A DNA stretch of 13,875 nt from JADJPL01 sp040382095 (GTDB taxonomy: Bacteria; Bacteroidota; Bacteroidia; Chitinophagales; Saprospiraceae): contig JBEIGB010000094.1 in the NCBI GenBank assembly GCA_040382095.1, positions 1 to 13,875 of the forward strand, in the 5' to 3' direction. Numbering within the stretch: position 1 is the first letter of the stretch; each line of letters begins with the position of its first letter. A program made the translations under genes and the position numbers. This document shows positions 1 through 6,318 of this stretch, one piece after another. The notes beneath the pieces were generated by a model that ran no database searches, was not told the origin of the DNA, and saw only the letters and a list, made by a program, of their open reading frames with translations.

Positions 1-169
1 AAAGGGTGGCACCAGGCAAAGTCTCGAATCTTGGTACGGGGGCTATTTTATTGTTTTTCCAATGCCTGCTTGCAGCAATATGGGCGTGGTGGTGTGCCGT
101 AGGTAGGCGTAACGGAAATAATTAACTTTACGCTTCTTTTAAAAACCACATGCTATTTAACATTTTAAC
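1..169. other. Upstream region of the TonB receptor, no gene recognised
   Basis: No reading frame here resembles a known protein. The segment could be the 3' edge of a neighbouring gene or a leader of the receptor gene. I compared it by eye with cobalamin and TPP riboswitch cores and did not find their conserved boxes. The last 50 bases are AT-rich, as expected of a promoter or 5' leader, with a weak TAnnTTTG-like sequence (TAACTTTA) near 123-130 that has one mismatch. Confidence 0.3.
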
Positions 170-2416
170 ATGAGAGTAATCCTTGCCTATGTCGTTGTAT
201 TTTTCCTCTCTCTTCCGGTTTTGGCACACGAAACGTATTCCGGAAAAGTGGTAGATGCGCGTACCCAGGAGCCTCTTGAAATGGCAACAATCCTTGCAGA
301 ATCCTTTCCTTATGGCACAGAAACTAATGTGTTGGGATTCTTTTCGCTTACTGCTGATACGATCCTTCAGGCCCTTATTGTTTCTTATTTGGGGTATGAG
401 ACTCAAAGGGTCGTGCTTGATCCTACAAAACGATTTGTGCTGATTGAACTTCAGCCCACCAGCTTTCAGCTAGACCGGGTTACAGTAAGCGAACTTCCAG
501 ACCCTCTGACTTCCCTCGTGCGCCTGGATACGCGGCTGCGCGGGGTCAACTCCTCCCAGGAGGTGCTGCGCAGTGTGCCGGGTCTGGTTATTGCCCAACA
601 TGCAGGTGGAGGTAAGGCAGAGCAGATTTTTCTTCGCGGTTTTGATATTGACCACGGGACCGATATCTCCATCCAGGTGGATGGCTTACCCGTGAATATG
701 GTCTCGCATGCCCATGGTCAGGGATATGCCGATTTGCATTTTCTTATCCCTGAGCTTATCCAACGGGTAGAGTTTGGCAAGGGGCCATACTATGCCGACC
801 GGGGGAATTTCACCACAGCGGGGTTTGTGGAATTCACGACACCGGATTTGCTGGAACAAGAAATGGTGAAAGTAGAAACCGGGCGATTTAATACCCGGCG
901 CATACTGGCAATGAACGGGTTATTGGGTGAAAAAGCCCGCGAAAAGGGCCAGTTTGCCTACCTGGCCTCCGAGTTTATGCTCAGTGACGGCCCCTTTCAA
1001 AGCCCACAGCATTTCAACCGGCTCAACCTATCCGGAAAATATACCTATCGGATGCCAGGTGGTGAACTGCTTCGGTTGGGCCTGTCAACTTTCCACAGCA
1101 AATGGGATGCCTCGGGACAGATTCCTCAAAGGGCAGTAGACGAAGGACGCATCTCCCGGTTTGGCGCTATTGACAGCACAGAGGGCGGAAATACCAGCCG
1201 TACCAATGTGTGGGTAGAATTGGTCCGGCCAATGCCCGGGGATGCCTTCCTCAGTCAAAAGGTGTACTGGACAGCTTACGATTTTGAGCTTTATTCCAAC
1301 TTTACCTTCTTCCTCAACGATCCGGTCAACGGGGACCAAATACGGCAAAAAGAGGACCGCAGTATCCTCGGCTATCAGGGGCGTTATGAAAGGAATTCGG
1401 TTTTAGGGCCTTTTAATTTGACGGGTTCTGCAGGGTGGGGCCTGCGCTATGACCAGGTGCGCGGGAATGAACTTTCCCGTACCCGCAACCGTACCGAAAC
1501 GCTGGCCCGTCTCTCCCTGGGGGAAGTAAACGAAGTAAATGCTTTTGCTTTTATCGGGGAAACTATCCGCTTTAGCCAACGCTGGACCCTGGATGCCGGA
1601 CTGCGACTTGACTATCTGCGTGCCGAATACAACGATCAGCTGCAATTGACCTATCGCACACAGGCCGCTCAACGCACATTTTTAGGACCAAAGTTGAACC
1701 TGGCCTACGATTGGCGCCCCAACTGGCAGTGGTTCCTGAAATCAGGTATTGGATTTCACTCCAACGATGCCAGGGTAGTGGTAGCCCAGGCAGGTAGGGA
1801 AATCCTGCCTGCTGCTTATGGGATTGATTTAGGGGCTAATATTAAACCCGCAAACCGGGTTTTGATGCATGTCGCAGCCTGGTTTTTGCAACTCGAGCAG
1901 GAATTTGTTTATGTTGGTGATGAAGCCGTGATAGAGCCAAGTGGACGTACCCGCCGCCTGGGTATAGACTTCTCCGCACGCTACCAAATCACCGATGGGC
2001 TGTTTGCCGATGTGGACTTCAATTACGCCAACGGACGTAGCCTGGATGATCCGGAAGGGGCCAATGCTATTCCTCTCGCCCCCCGGCTAACCTCATCTGG
2101 TGGTTTTACGTTTAACCGGACAAAGGGGTGGAATGCCAACCTGCGCTACCGCTATGTCCAGCAACGCCCTGCGAATCCGGAAGGTACAGTAACCGCCCTG
2201 GGTTATTTTATCCTGGATGGAGGCGTTAGCTACCTGCTTCCACGATGGGCATTCAACCTGCGGATCGAAAACCTCCTGGATGCTGATTGGAATGAAGCGC
2301 AGTTTGATACCGAATCCCGTCTTCAAAATGAACTTTTGCCGGTATCGGAACTGCATTTTACCCCGGGAATGCCTTTTTTCTTTAAGTTTGGGATTTCCTG
2401 GCTGCTTGGTGGGTAG
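170..2416 (+). CDS. TonB-dependent outer-membrane receptor with N-terminal carboxypeptidase-like domain
   Basis: This 748-residue protein is a 22-strand-barrel type receptor expected to import a scarce ligand across the outer membrane using TonB energy. Residues 1-20 form a signal peptide (hydrophobic run VILAYVVVFFLSLPVLA). Residues ~23-95 match the carboxypeptidase-regulatory-like domain common in Bacteroidota receptors (SGKVVDARTQEPLEMATIL). A plug domain follows at ~115-230, with VLRSVPGL and FLRGFD signatures, and the rest is barrel ending in an aromatic-rich strand (FFFKFGISWLLGG). The plug carries DIDHGTD (159-165) and SHAHGQGYADLH (179-190), an unusually His/Asp-rich stretch also seen in a distinct receptor subfamily. 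Its ligand cannot be read from sequence; a metal or metal chelate is only inference. The ATG at 170 is chosen because the signal peptide begins there. The gene stands alone; the island starts 73 bp after its stop. Confidence 0.9.
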   Translation: MRVILAYVVVFFLSLPVLAHETYSGKVVDARTQEPLEMATILAESFPYGTETNVLGFFSLTADTILQALIVSYLGYETQRVVLDPTKRFVLIELQPTSFQLDRVTVSELPDPLTSLVRLDTRLRGVNSSQEVLRSVPGLVIAQHAGGGKAEQIFLRGFDIDHGTDISIQVDGLPVNMVSHAHGQGYADLHFLIPELIQRVEFGKGPYYADRGNFTTAGFVEFTTPDLLEQEMVKVETGRFNTRRILAMNGLLGEKAREKGQFAYLASEFMLSDGPFQSPQHFNRLNLSGKYTYRMPGGELLRLGLSTFHSKWDASGQIPQRAVDEGRISRFGAIDSTEGGNTSRTNVWVELVRPMPGDAFLSQKVYWTAYDFELYSNFTFFLNDPVNGDQIRQKEDRSILGYQGRYERNSVLGPFNLTGSAGWGLRYDQVRGNELSRTRNRTETLARLSLGEVNEVNAFAFIGETIRFSQRWTLDAGLRLDYLRAEYNDQLQLTYRTQAAQRTFLGPKLNLAYDWRPNWQWFLKSGIGFHSNDARVVVAQAGREILPAAYGIDLGANIKPANRVLMHVAAWFLQLEQEFVYVGDEAVIEPSGRTRRLGIDFSARYQITDGLFADVDFNYANGRSLDDPEGANAIPLAPRLTSSGGFTFNRTKGWNANLRYRYVQQRPANPEGTVTALGYFILDGGVSYLLPRWAFNLRIENLLDADWNEAQFDTESRLQNELLPVSELHFTPGMPFFFKFGISWLLGG

Positions 2417-2483
2417 GTTCTGGCAGTAAGGTTGGACCCGACCATTACGAAAACCGGGTAGGATATCCGCGGCCCCAAGTATC

Positions 2484-2489
2484 ATATAC
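2484..2489. repeat. Target site duplication ATATAC, left copy
   Basis: ATATAC directly abuts the left terminal inverted repeat. An identical hexamer directly abuts the right one at 6319-6324. A 6-bp duplication is within the range made by IS1634-family transposases and marks 2490-6318 as having arisen from one insertion. Confidence 0.8.
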
Positions 2490-2509
2490 CTCATCTTCCG
2501 CACCCCCCT
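2490..2509 (+). repeat. Left terminal inverted repeat of the IS1634-family element
   Basis: The 20 bases CTCATCTTCCGCACCCCCCT match the reverse complement of 6299-6318 without a mismatch. They are preceded by the ATATAC target duplication and lie 43 bp upstream of the transposase start codon. Confidence 0.85.
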
Positions 2510-2552
2510 ATACCAAATTTGAGAATTAAGCAGAAAGCACTAAACTTGGGTC

Positions 2553-2714
2553 ATGGAAACAACGACCTATACAAGCAAGACACTGGATCACCTAGGTCTC
2601 ATCGCGGGGATAATGCGCGAGATAGACCTCGCCGGCCTGATAGACGAGAGCTACCCGGGCAACAGCCCGGATCAGGTGGTGTGTACACTTCCCCTTCCCA
2701 GCAACCACTCATAA
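2553..2714 (+). pseudogene. IS1634-family transposase, N-terminal fragment
   Basis: The frame from ATG 2553 encodes METTTYTSKTLDHLGLIAGI and continues MREIDLAGLIDESYPGNSPD. This is the start of the DUF4277-type N-terminal domain of IS1634-family transposases (the LDHLGLIAG...ELGL..LID pattern). IS-derived sequence stops at about base 2681, where the inverted repeat of an IS3 remnant begins. The last few codons, to TAA 2712-2714, are therefore read through foreign DNA. The fragment has no catalytic residue. Its other half lies at 5099-6289 in the same orientation. Confidence 0.75.
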
Positions 2715-2751
2715 ATAAAAAAGATTATTTTTGAACATCAAAAGAGTGGTT

Positions 2752-2868
2752 ATGAAAAAGAGCAAGTTTAGCGAAACGGAACGGCTGGCGATATTGGCCA
2801 AAGTAGATTCCGGAACCACTGGCTCACTTTGGTCCGGAATATGCAGTCGGTCACATACAATACCCTGA
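2752..2868 (+). pseudogene. IS3-family OrfA fragment
   Basis: ATG 2752 opens MKKSKFSETERLAILAKVDS, the opening of the helix-turn-helix transposase subunit (OrfA) of IS3-family elements. After about residue 21 the similarity ends and the frame runs through the deletion junction to TGA 2866-2868. Only 38 codons remain, so no functional DNA-binding protein is expected. Confidence 0.7.
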
Positions 2869-2954
2869 GGCCTCATGAAAACTTGAAGTATAAAACCCCA
2901 GATCAAGTTGAAATTCTCAACCAGAATCTCTACTTTTATCCGGTTGCGGTCTAA
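2841..2954 (+). pseudogene. IS3-family OrfB C-terminal fragment
   Basis: In the frame that ends at TAA 2952-2954 the sequence reads TYNTLRPHENLKYKTPDQV. This is the hallmark C-terminus of IS3-family integrase-type transposases (YNTxRPHxxLxYKTP). The DDE catalytic core is absent. The frame differs from that of the OrfA fragment, as is usual for orfA/orfB. Confidence 0.75.
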
Positions 2955-3079
2955 GGGGAGTGTACAAGTATGCGATTTAAGGCAAAACACTCAATCCTAA
3001 ATCCTTAGAGACTATTCAGAATTTTTGTCCAGGGATTGGGGAGCACCACATTAACAAGTCTATTGTATTCAGGTTTACG

Positions 3080-3144
3080 TTGCGGAGAAAAACTTCATCA
3101 TTCACCGCATTTTTGCGGAGAATAATCCATATATTTGCCGCAAA
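3080..3144 (+). promoter_or_regulatory. Candidate promoter and operator of the Fic gene
   Basis: A TTGCGGAGAA-type box occurs three times just before the gene: TTGCGGAGAA at 3080-3089, TTTGCGGAGAA at 3112-3122, and inverted at 3134-3144 (TTTGCCGCAAA). The central box belongs to a 22-bp palindrome at 3101-3122 with one mismatched pair, whose core is CCGCA-TTTT-TGCGG (3105-3118). TATATTTG at 3130-3137 fits the Bacteroidota -7 consensus TAnnTTTG, and the third box overlaps it. This would place the transcript start near 3144, about 15 bases before the GTG start. I see no convincing -33 box. Use as an operator, possibly by the Fic protein's own winged helix, is inference. Confidence 0.5.
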
Positions 3145-3158
3145 AAACCCTTTCGACA

Positions 3159-4256
3159 GTGGCAAAATACATATACGAATACAGCAACTGGACAAATTTT
3201 ACTTGGCGGGATACCGACATCAACGCCCTGTTCGGAGCTGTTCGTCACCTGCAAGGTAAGATTATAGGGCAGATGAATACGCTTGGTTTTGCAACGAAAG
3301 AAGAAGCCATGCTTACAACCCTTACCCTTGACGTTATCAAATCCTCCGAGATAGAAGGTGAAAAACTCGACTATGAGCAAGTCCGGTCATCCATCGCCAG
3401 GAGGCTTGGCATTCACACAGCCGGGCTTGTGCCTGCTAACAGAAACGTGGAAGGTGTTGTTGAAATGATGCTTGACGCCACTCAAAACTATCCGAACCCA
3501 TTGACCAATGAACGGCTGTTTGGCTGGCATTCTGCACTTTTTCCGACCGGACACAGCGGAATGCACAAAATAGAAGTAGGACGTTACCGAACGGGTGAGA
3601 TGCAAATCGTTTCAGGTGCAATGGGAAAAGAAAGCGTTCATTACGAAGCTGTTCCTGCCAATAAAGTGAAAGGTGAAATGGACAAATTTCTAAAATGGTT
3701 CAATGACCACTCTCCTATTGACCCTGTTCTAAAATCCGCTATTGCGCACTTCTGGTTCATCATTATACATCCATTTGACGATGGTAACGGGAGAATCGCA
3801 AGAGCGATTTCAGATTTGATGCTTGCCCGAGCAGATGGAACAAGGGAACGCTATTACAGTATGTCAAGCCAAATTTTGATTGAACGAAAACAGTATTACG
3901 AGATTTTACAAAAGGTGCAACACAGCAGTGGCGACATTACCGATTGGTTGGATTGGTTTTTGCACTGCCTTGAAAACGCATTATTGGCAACAGAGACTAC
4001 TCTGCAAAAAATTTTACGTAAAACTGAGTTTTGGAAAATTCACGAGAACACGGAAGTTAACGAACGACAGAGATTGGTTTTAAACAAACTTTTCGATGGT
4101 TTTGACGGAAAATTGAAATCATCTAAGTGGGCAAAGATTGCCAAATGTTCACCCGACACGGCATTGCGTGATATTAAGGACTTAATGGACAAGAGAATAT
4201 TGAGACAGGAACAACCAGGCGGACGTAGTACCAACTATGAACTGGAAGACTTCTGA
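3159..4256 (+). CDS. Class II Fic family AMP-transferase with C-terminal winged helix
   Basis: Fic enzymes usually transfer AMP from ATP to a hydroxyl of a target protein. From GTG 3159 the product is 365 residues. The N-terminal part (~1-75, YIYEYSNWTNFTW, HLQGKIIGQM) is a DUF4172-type domain. It carries the inhibitory motif (S/T)xxxE(G/N) as SSEIEG at 62-67, which defines self-inhibited class II Fic proteins. The catalytic motif HPFDDGNGRIAR lies at 204-215 with all key residues intact. The C-terminal ~55 residues (NERQRLVLNKLFDG ... GGRSTNYEL) look like a winged helix. GTG 3159 is preferred over TTG 3135 because MAKYIYEYSNW resembles family starts and TTG 3135 lies inside the putative -7 box. 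The gene sits within a split IS with no adjacent antitoxin gene, as expected when the inhibitor is built in. The target is unknown. Confidence 0.88.
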   Translation: MAKYIYEYSNWTNFTWRDTDINALFGAVRHLQGKIIGQMNTLGFATKEEAMLTTLTLDVIKSSEIEGEKLDYEQVRSSIARRLGIHTAGLVPANRNVEGVVEMMLDATQNYPNPLTNERLFGWHSALFPTGHSGMHKIEVGRYRTGEMQIVSGAMGKESVHYEAVPANKVKGEMDKFLKWFNDHSPIDPVLKSAIAHFWFIIIHPFDDGNGRIARAISDLMLARADGTRERYYSMSSQILIERKQYYEILQKVQHSSGDITDWLDWFLHCLENALLATETTLQKILRKTEFWKIHENTEVNERQRLVLNKLFDGFDGKLKSSKWAKIAKCSPDTALRDIKDLMDKRILRQEQPGGRSTNYELEDF

Positions 4257-4325
4257 AAGCTGAGCTACTCCCCCTTCACTGGATAAGAAACAGGCTTGGA
4301 TAAGCTGTAAATCCTGAAATTAAAT

Positions 4326-4356
4326 CCACTTTTCGGCACTATATATCAAAAAGTGG
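4326..4356 (+). terminator. Hairpin downstream of the Fic gene
   Basis: CCACTTTT (4326-4333) and AAAAGTGG (4349-4356) form a perfect 8-bp stem with a 15-base loop, 69 bases after the Fic stop. No clear U-run follows, but an A-rich tract comes soon after. A role in ending the Fic transcript is plausible, not shown. Confidence 0.35.
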
Positions 4357-4359
4357 GCA

Positions 4360-4381
4360 GGGTAAAAAATTGACGTTACCC
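4360..4381. terminator. Short hairpin with A/T-run, possible terminator for the DoxX-like gene
   Basis: GGGTAA (4360-4365) pairs with TTACCC (4376-4381). Read on the minus strand, the loop contains a T-run, and the structure follows the large 4385-4462 hairpin downstream of the DoxX-like stop codon. It may help end that transcript. Weak evidence. Confidence 0.25.
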
Positions 4382-4384
4382 TTA

Positions 4385-4462
4385 CAGGCTTATTAAATCA
4401 TATCCGTTCGGCCAGGTACACCTCGTCTCTCAGGGGCCGAACGGATATGAAGCAATAGCCTG
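4385..4462. repeat. 78-nt long hairpin between the Fic and DoxX-like genes
   Basis: A perfect 16-bp inverted repeat (TCATATCCGTTCGGCC at 4398-4413, reverse complement at 4435-4450) encloses a 21-base loop. It is extended by an outer stem (CAGGCTTATT at 4385-4394 with AATAGCCTG at 4454-4462) that has one bulged base. The structure ends one base before the stop codon of the minus-strand DoxX-like gene. It contains copy A of a short repeat seen twice more nearby. It could act as a terminator, or be a minimal palindromic mobile repeat; the sequence does not decide. Confidence 0.7.
4401..4425 (+). repeat. 25-bp repeat, copy A
   Basis: This copy shares 21 of 25 positions with copy B (4828-4852) in the same orientation; the common core is CGGCCA-GTACACCT. 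It lies across the left arm and loop of the 78-nt hairpin. Copies A and B flank the DoxX-like gene as direct repeats. Confidence 0.6.
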
Positions 4463-4463
4463 A

Positions 4464-4799
4464 TTATATGGAGATTGCGACTAAAAAAGCGCACAAAATC
4501 AGAAGGATGAGGGAGGGTAGGTGTTTGATGAAGGGATTCCTGACTTTGAAGTGAAAGTACTGGGCAGCCGCCATGTACAGGCCCATCAAAACAGAGGGGA
4601 TAAGTACCAGGGAGGGATGCCAAATACTGACCACGAGCAAGGTGGCCAGCGAGATTTTAGTTGCGCTTACGAAGCTTCGGATTAAATCCGTTAATCCGAA
4701 TTGTTTAAATTCTTTAGCGACATTAGCGAATCTGAAAATCCAGACATAAGCAACCGATACGGCTATTGCCAGTTGTGCTATGATTACAAAGTTTTCCAT
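4464..4799 (-). CDS. DoxX-like small integral membrane protein
   Basis: The 111-residue product has four hydrophobic segments, roughly 3-22, 48-65, 66-85 and 93-111, the size and layout of DoxX-like (DoxX_2-type) inner-membrane proteins. Recognisable phrases are FRFANVAKEFKQFGL, ATKISLATLLVVSIWHPSLV, and FHFKVRNPFIKHLPS near the C-terminus. The biochemical role of this branch is not established. The ATG at 4799-4797 begins the first membrane helix. A TACTTTTG box at 4829-4822 (minus strand) fits the -7 consensus, with transcription starting about 15 bases before the ATG. The gene is antisense to its island neighbours and flanked by copies A and B of a short repeat. It looks like cargo in the split IS rather than part of an operon with Fic. 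Confidence 0.75.
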   Translation of the reverse strand: MENFVIIAQLAIAVSVAYVWIFRFANVAKEFKQFGLTDLIRSFVSATKISLATLLVVSIWHPSLVLIPSVLMGLYMAAAQYFHFKVRNPFIKHLPSLILLILCAFLVAISI

Positions 4800-4821
4800 T
4801 TTATTTAATCTTTATGGTTTT

Positions 4822-4829
4822 CAAAAGTA
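4822..4829 (-). promoter_or_regulatory. Putative -7 promoter box of the DoxX-like gene
   Basis: On the minus strand this reads TACTTTTG, matching the Bacteroidota -7 consensus TAnnTTTG, 22 bases upstream of the ATG. Copy B of the short repeat lies immediately upstream, where the -33 contact would be, so the repeat may supply or disturb this promoter. Confidence 0.4.
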
Positions 4830-4852
4830 TCTGTACGGCCAAGTACACCTTG
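4828..4852 (+). repeat. 25-bp repeat, copy B
   Basis: This copy matches copy A at 21 of 25 positions in direct orientation. Its last 22 bases (4831-4852) match the reverse complement of copy C (5082-5103) at 20 of 22. B and C therefore bound a 273-bp segment as inverted repeats, like the ends of a small non-autonomous element. Confidence 0.65.
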
Positions 4853-5081
4853 CATAAGAAAAAAAATCACGTAGTGCCGACATGTACTAGAAGGGGGGGG
4901 GCCTGGACTTGGTTTCCCGTTCCCGGGTAGGAGCTCCGTTTTGGGGACCATTTCCTTCATACCCCCCAAATATATTGCTACGGGGGCGACTTACCCAGCT
5001 TTTTGATATCTTTTTCGCCGTTTGACGGAACTTAGTGTTACCTTGCTTTTTCACAAAGGTCTATACTCCTTCTTGGACAGG
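4853..5081. other. Gene-free segment between repeat copies B and C
   Basis: I recognise no coding sequence here. The segment includes a run of nine Gs (near 4892-4900), several C-rich and G-rich patches (for example CCCGTTCCCGGG) and T-rich tracts. It is bounded by inverted repeats B and C. It may be the body of a small non-autonomous element or decayed IS sequence. Confidence 0.4.
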
Positions 5082-5103
5082 CAAGGTGTACCTGGTCGTA
5101 CAG
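5082..5103 (-). repeat. 22-bp repeat, copy C (inverted)
   Basis: The reverse complement (starting CTGTACGACCAGGTACACC) matches copy B at 20 of 22 positions. It ends exactly where the recognisable transposase frame starts (TAC AGC GCC GAG at 5099), so it lies at or next to the junction between the inserted segment and the IS1634-family sequence. Confidence 0.6.
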
Positions 5104-6289
5104 CGCCGAGGAAGACCCCAAGGAGCTGCACATCACGCAGGGGTACAGCAAAGATCAACGTCCTGACCTGGCACAGGCCACGTTGCAGTTGATTTGCGAC
5201 CACTTGAGCGGCATCCCGGTGCACATGCAGGCGCTGGACGGCAACAGTAACGACAGCGAGACGTTTCGCAAGGTCATCCAGGATTTTGGCAGCCAGCTGA
5301 GTGCCGAGGACGGGCTGGACACTATCGTGGCAGACAGCAAACTGTACAGCGCTGAGACCCTCAAGGTCTTGAAAGACTGTAAGTTGAACTGGATAAGCCG
5401 GGTGCCGGGCACACTGGAGGCGGTGCGTACCATACTGGACGAGATCCGCCCCCAGAACCTCAGACCCCTGGGCCAGGAAGGGTACAGCTACGCCTGCTAC
5501 AGCTACGAATACGCGGACATCGCGCAGAACTGGGTGGTGTACCGCTCCGAAAGTGCCGCCCAACGGGAGACGGAGTCCCTTCAGCGGCAGGTGGCTAAAG
5601 AAGGGGCCACGACAGAAAAGGAACTGGCCAAACTGGTCCGCGAACGGTTTCACTGCCAGGAGGATGCGAATGCCGCAGCCGAAAAGTGCGGCAAGAAATG
5701 GAAATGGCATAAGTTGTCCAACATAAAATTAGTTGCGCATACGGAGTACGAGCGGTCGGGCCGTCCGTCGGCATCCGATCAGGGGAAGACGTCCTATACC
5801 ATCGAGGCAGATCTGCTACAGGACACGCAAGCTTTTGATAATGAGGTGTTCCGAAAAAGCATGTTCATATTGGCGACCAACAAGCACGCGGATACAAAGA
5901 ACGAGTGTGCAGCCTTGCTGTCGGCCTATAAGGAGCAGAACCAGGTGGAAAAAGGGTTCCGTTTCATCAAAGACCCCAGTATAGTGGCCTCGTCGTTCTA
6001 CGTCCAGAAGCCCGAGCGCGTAGAGGCACTGATGTTCGTGATGACCACCTGCCTGGCGGTGTACAGCATCCTGGAGTACCGCATCCGCCAATCGCTGCAA
6101 AAAACGGGGACGACCGTCCCGGACCAGAAGGGGAAGCCTACCTCAAACCCTACGGCATGGTGGGTGTTCCAGTTATTCGTAGATATCCACGTCCTGAATC
6201 TACCTGACGGACAAAGAGTTGTGATGAATCTGAAGCCTGTTCACCGCGACGTGCTCACCCTGCTCTCCTACCAAAACTATTATTCCTGA
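5099..6289 (+). pseudogene. IS1634-family transposase, C-terminal fragment
   Basis: The frame reads YSAEEDPKELHITQGYSKDQ, then RPDLAQATLQLICDHLSGIP and QALDGNSNDSETF, typical of IS1634-family DDE transposases. The second catalytic Asp is in IVADSKLY (codon near 5333). The glutamate motif is YKEQNQVEKGFRFIK (near 5927-5971), the family form of Y-x2-R-x3-E-x6-K with Gln in place of Arg. The first catalytic Asp, normally in an LDTTSF-like strand just upstream, is missing with the rest of the middle. Upstream of 5099 the frame runs on without family resemblance. Stop TGA 6287-6289 is 9 bases before the right inverted repeat. TTG 5183 could in principle start a shorter product, but it would not be catalytic. 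Confidence 0.8.
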
Positions 6290-6298
6290 TTTTTGATG

Positions 6299-6318
6299 AG
6301 GGGGGTGCGGAAGATGAG
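6299..6318 (-). repeat. Right terminal inverted repeat of the IS1634-family element
   Basis: This is the exact reverse complement of 2490-2509 over 20 bases, lying 9 bases after the transposase stop codon and directly followed by ATATAC. Confidence 0.85.

Larger units (their letters stand above)
2682..2966 (+). mobile_element. IS3-family element, internal deletion remnant
   Basis: The 285-bp unit has related ends: TGTACACTTCCCCTT at 2682-2696 and, inverted, TGTACACTCCCCTT at 2966-2953. These have the TG...CA tips of IS3-family elements. Inside, the first ~21 codons of an OrfA (MKKSKFSETERLAILAKVDS) lead almost directly into the last ~35 codons of an OrfB (YNTLRPHENLKYKTPDQV). About 1 kb of the usual body is missing. 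A short repeat, TCCGGAA, occurs at both sides of the junction (2809-2815 and 2833-2839). A hairpin (AACCACTC 2703-2710 with GAGTGGTT 2744-2751) sits before the OrfA start. No target duplication is seen: the flanks are GTG and AGT. Confidence 0.75.
2490..6318 (+). mobile_element. IS1634-family insertion sequence, split by a nested accessory segment
   Basis: The element is bounded by a perfect 20-bp inverted repeat (CTCATCTTCCGCACCCCCCT at 2490-2509, its reverse complement at 6299-6318) and by the direct hexamer ATATAC on each side. It holds the first ~45 codons of an IS1634-type transposase near the left end and the C-terminal ~395 codons up to the right end. About 2.4 kb of unrelated sequence (2682 to about 5100) replaces the middle: an IS3-family remnant, a Fic gene, a DoxX-like gene and short repeats. 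Removing the insert and restoring an estimated ~500 missing bp would give an element near 1.9 kb, normal for this family. It is immobile on its own because part of the catalytic domain is lost, but the ends remain and could be used by a transposase acting in trans. Confidence 0.8.

Noticed and set aside
1..169. Riboswitch in front of the TonB receptor
   Set aside because: Cobalamin and TPP core boxes were sought by eye on this strand and not found.
2519..2734. 71-residue plus-strand frame across the IS left end
   Set aside because: It is out of frame with the transposase N-terminus starting at 2553, which has clear family similarity.
3080..3144. CRISPR-like repeats
   Set aside because: The boxes are only 10-11 bp, irregularly spaced and in mixed orientation at a promoter; there are no spacers and no cas genes.
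3135..3158. TTG 3135 as the start of the Fic protein
   Set aside because: It lies inside the putative -7 box and adds eight residues without family resemblance; GTG 3159 fits the promoter position and the usual N-terminus.
4385..4462. Integron attC site for a DoxX-like gene cassette
   Set aside because: The hairpin length and its position at the end of an ORF fit, but the RYYYAAC and GTTRRRY core sites are absent, no integrase is present and there is no cassette array.
5051..5710. 219-residue minus-strand reading frame
   Set aside because: It lies antisense to the clearly recognisable transposase C-terminal fragment and has no family-like motifs; it is a shadow of GC-rich coding sequence.
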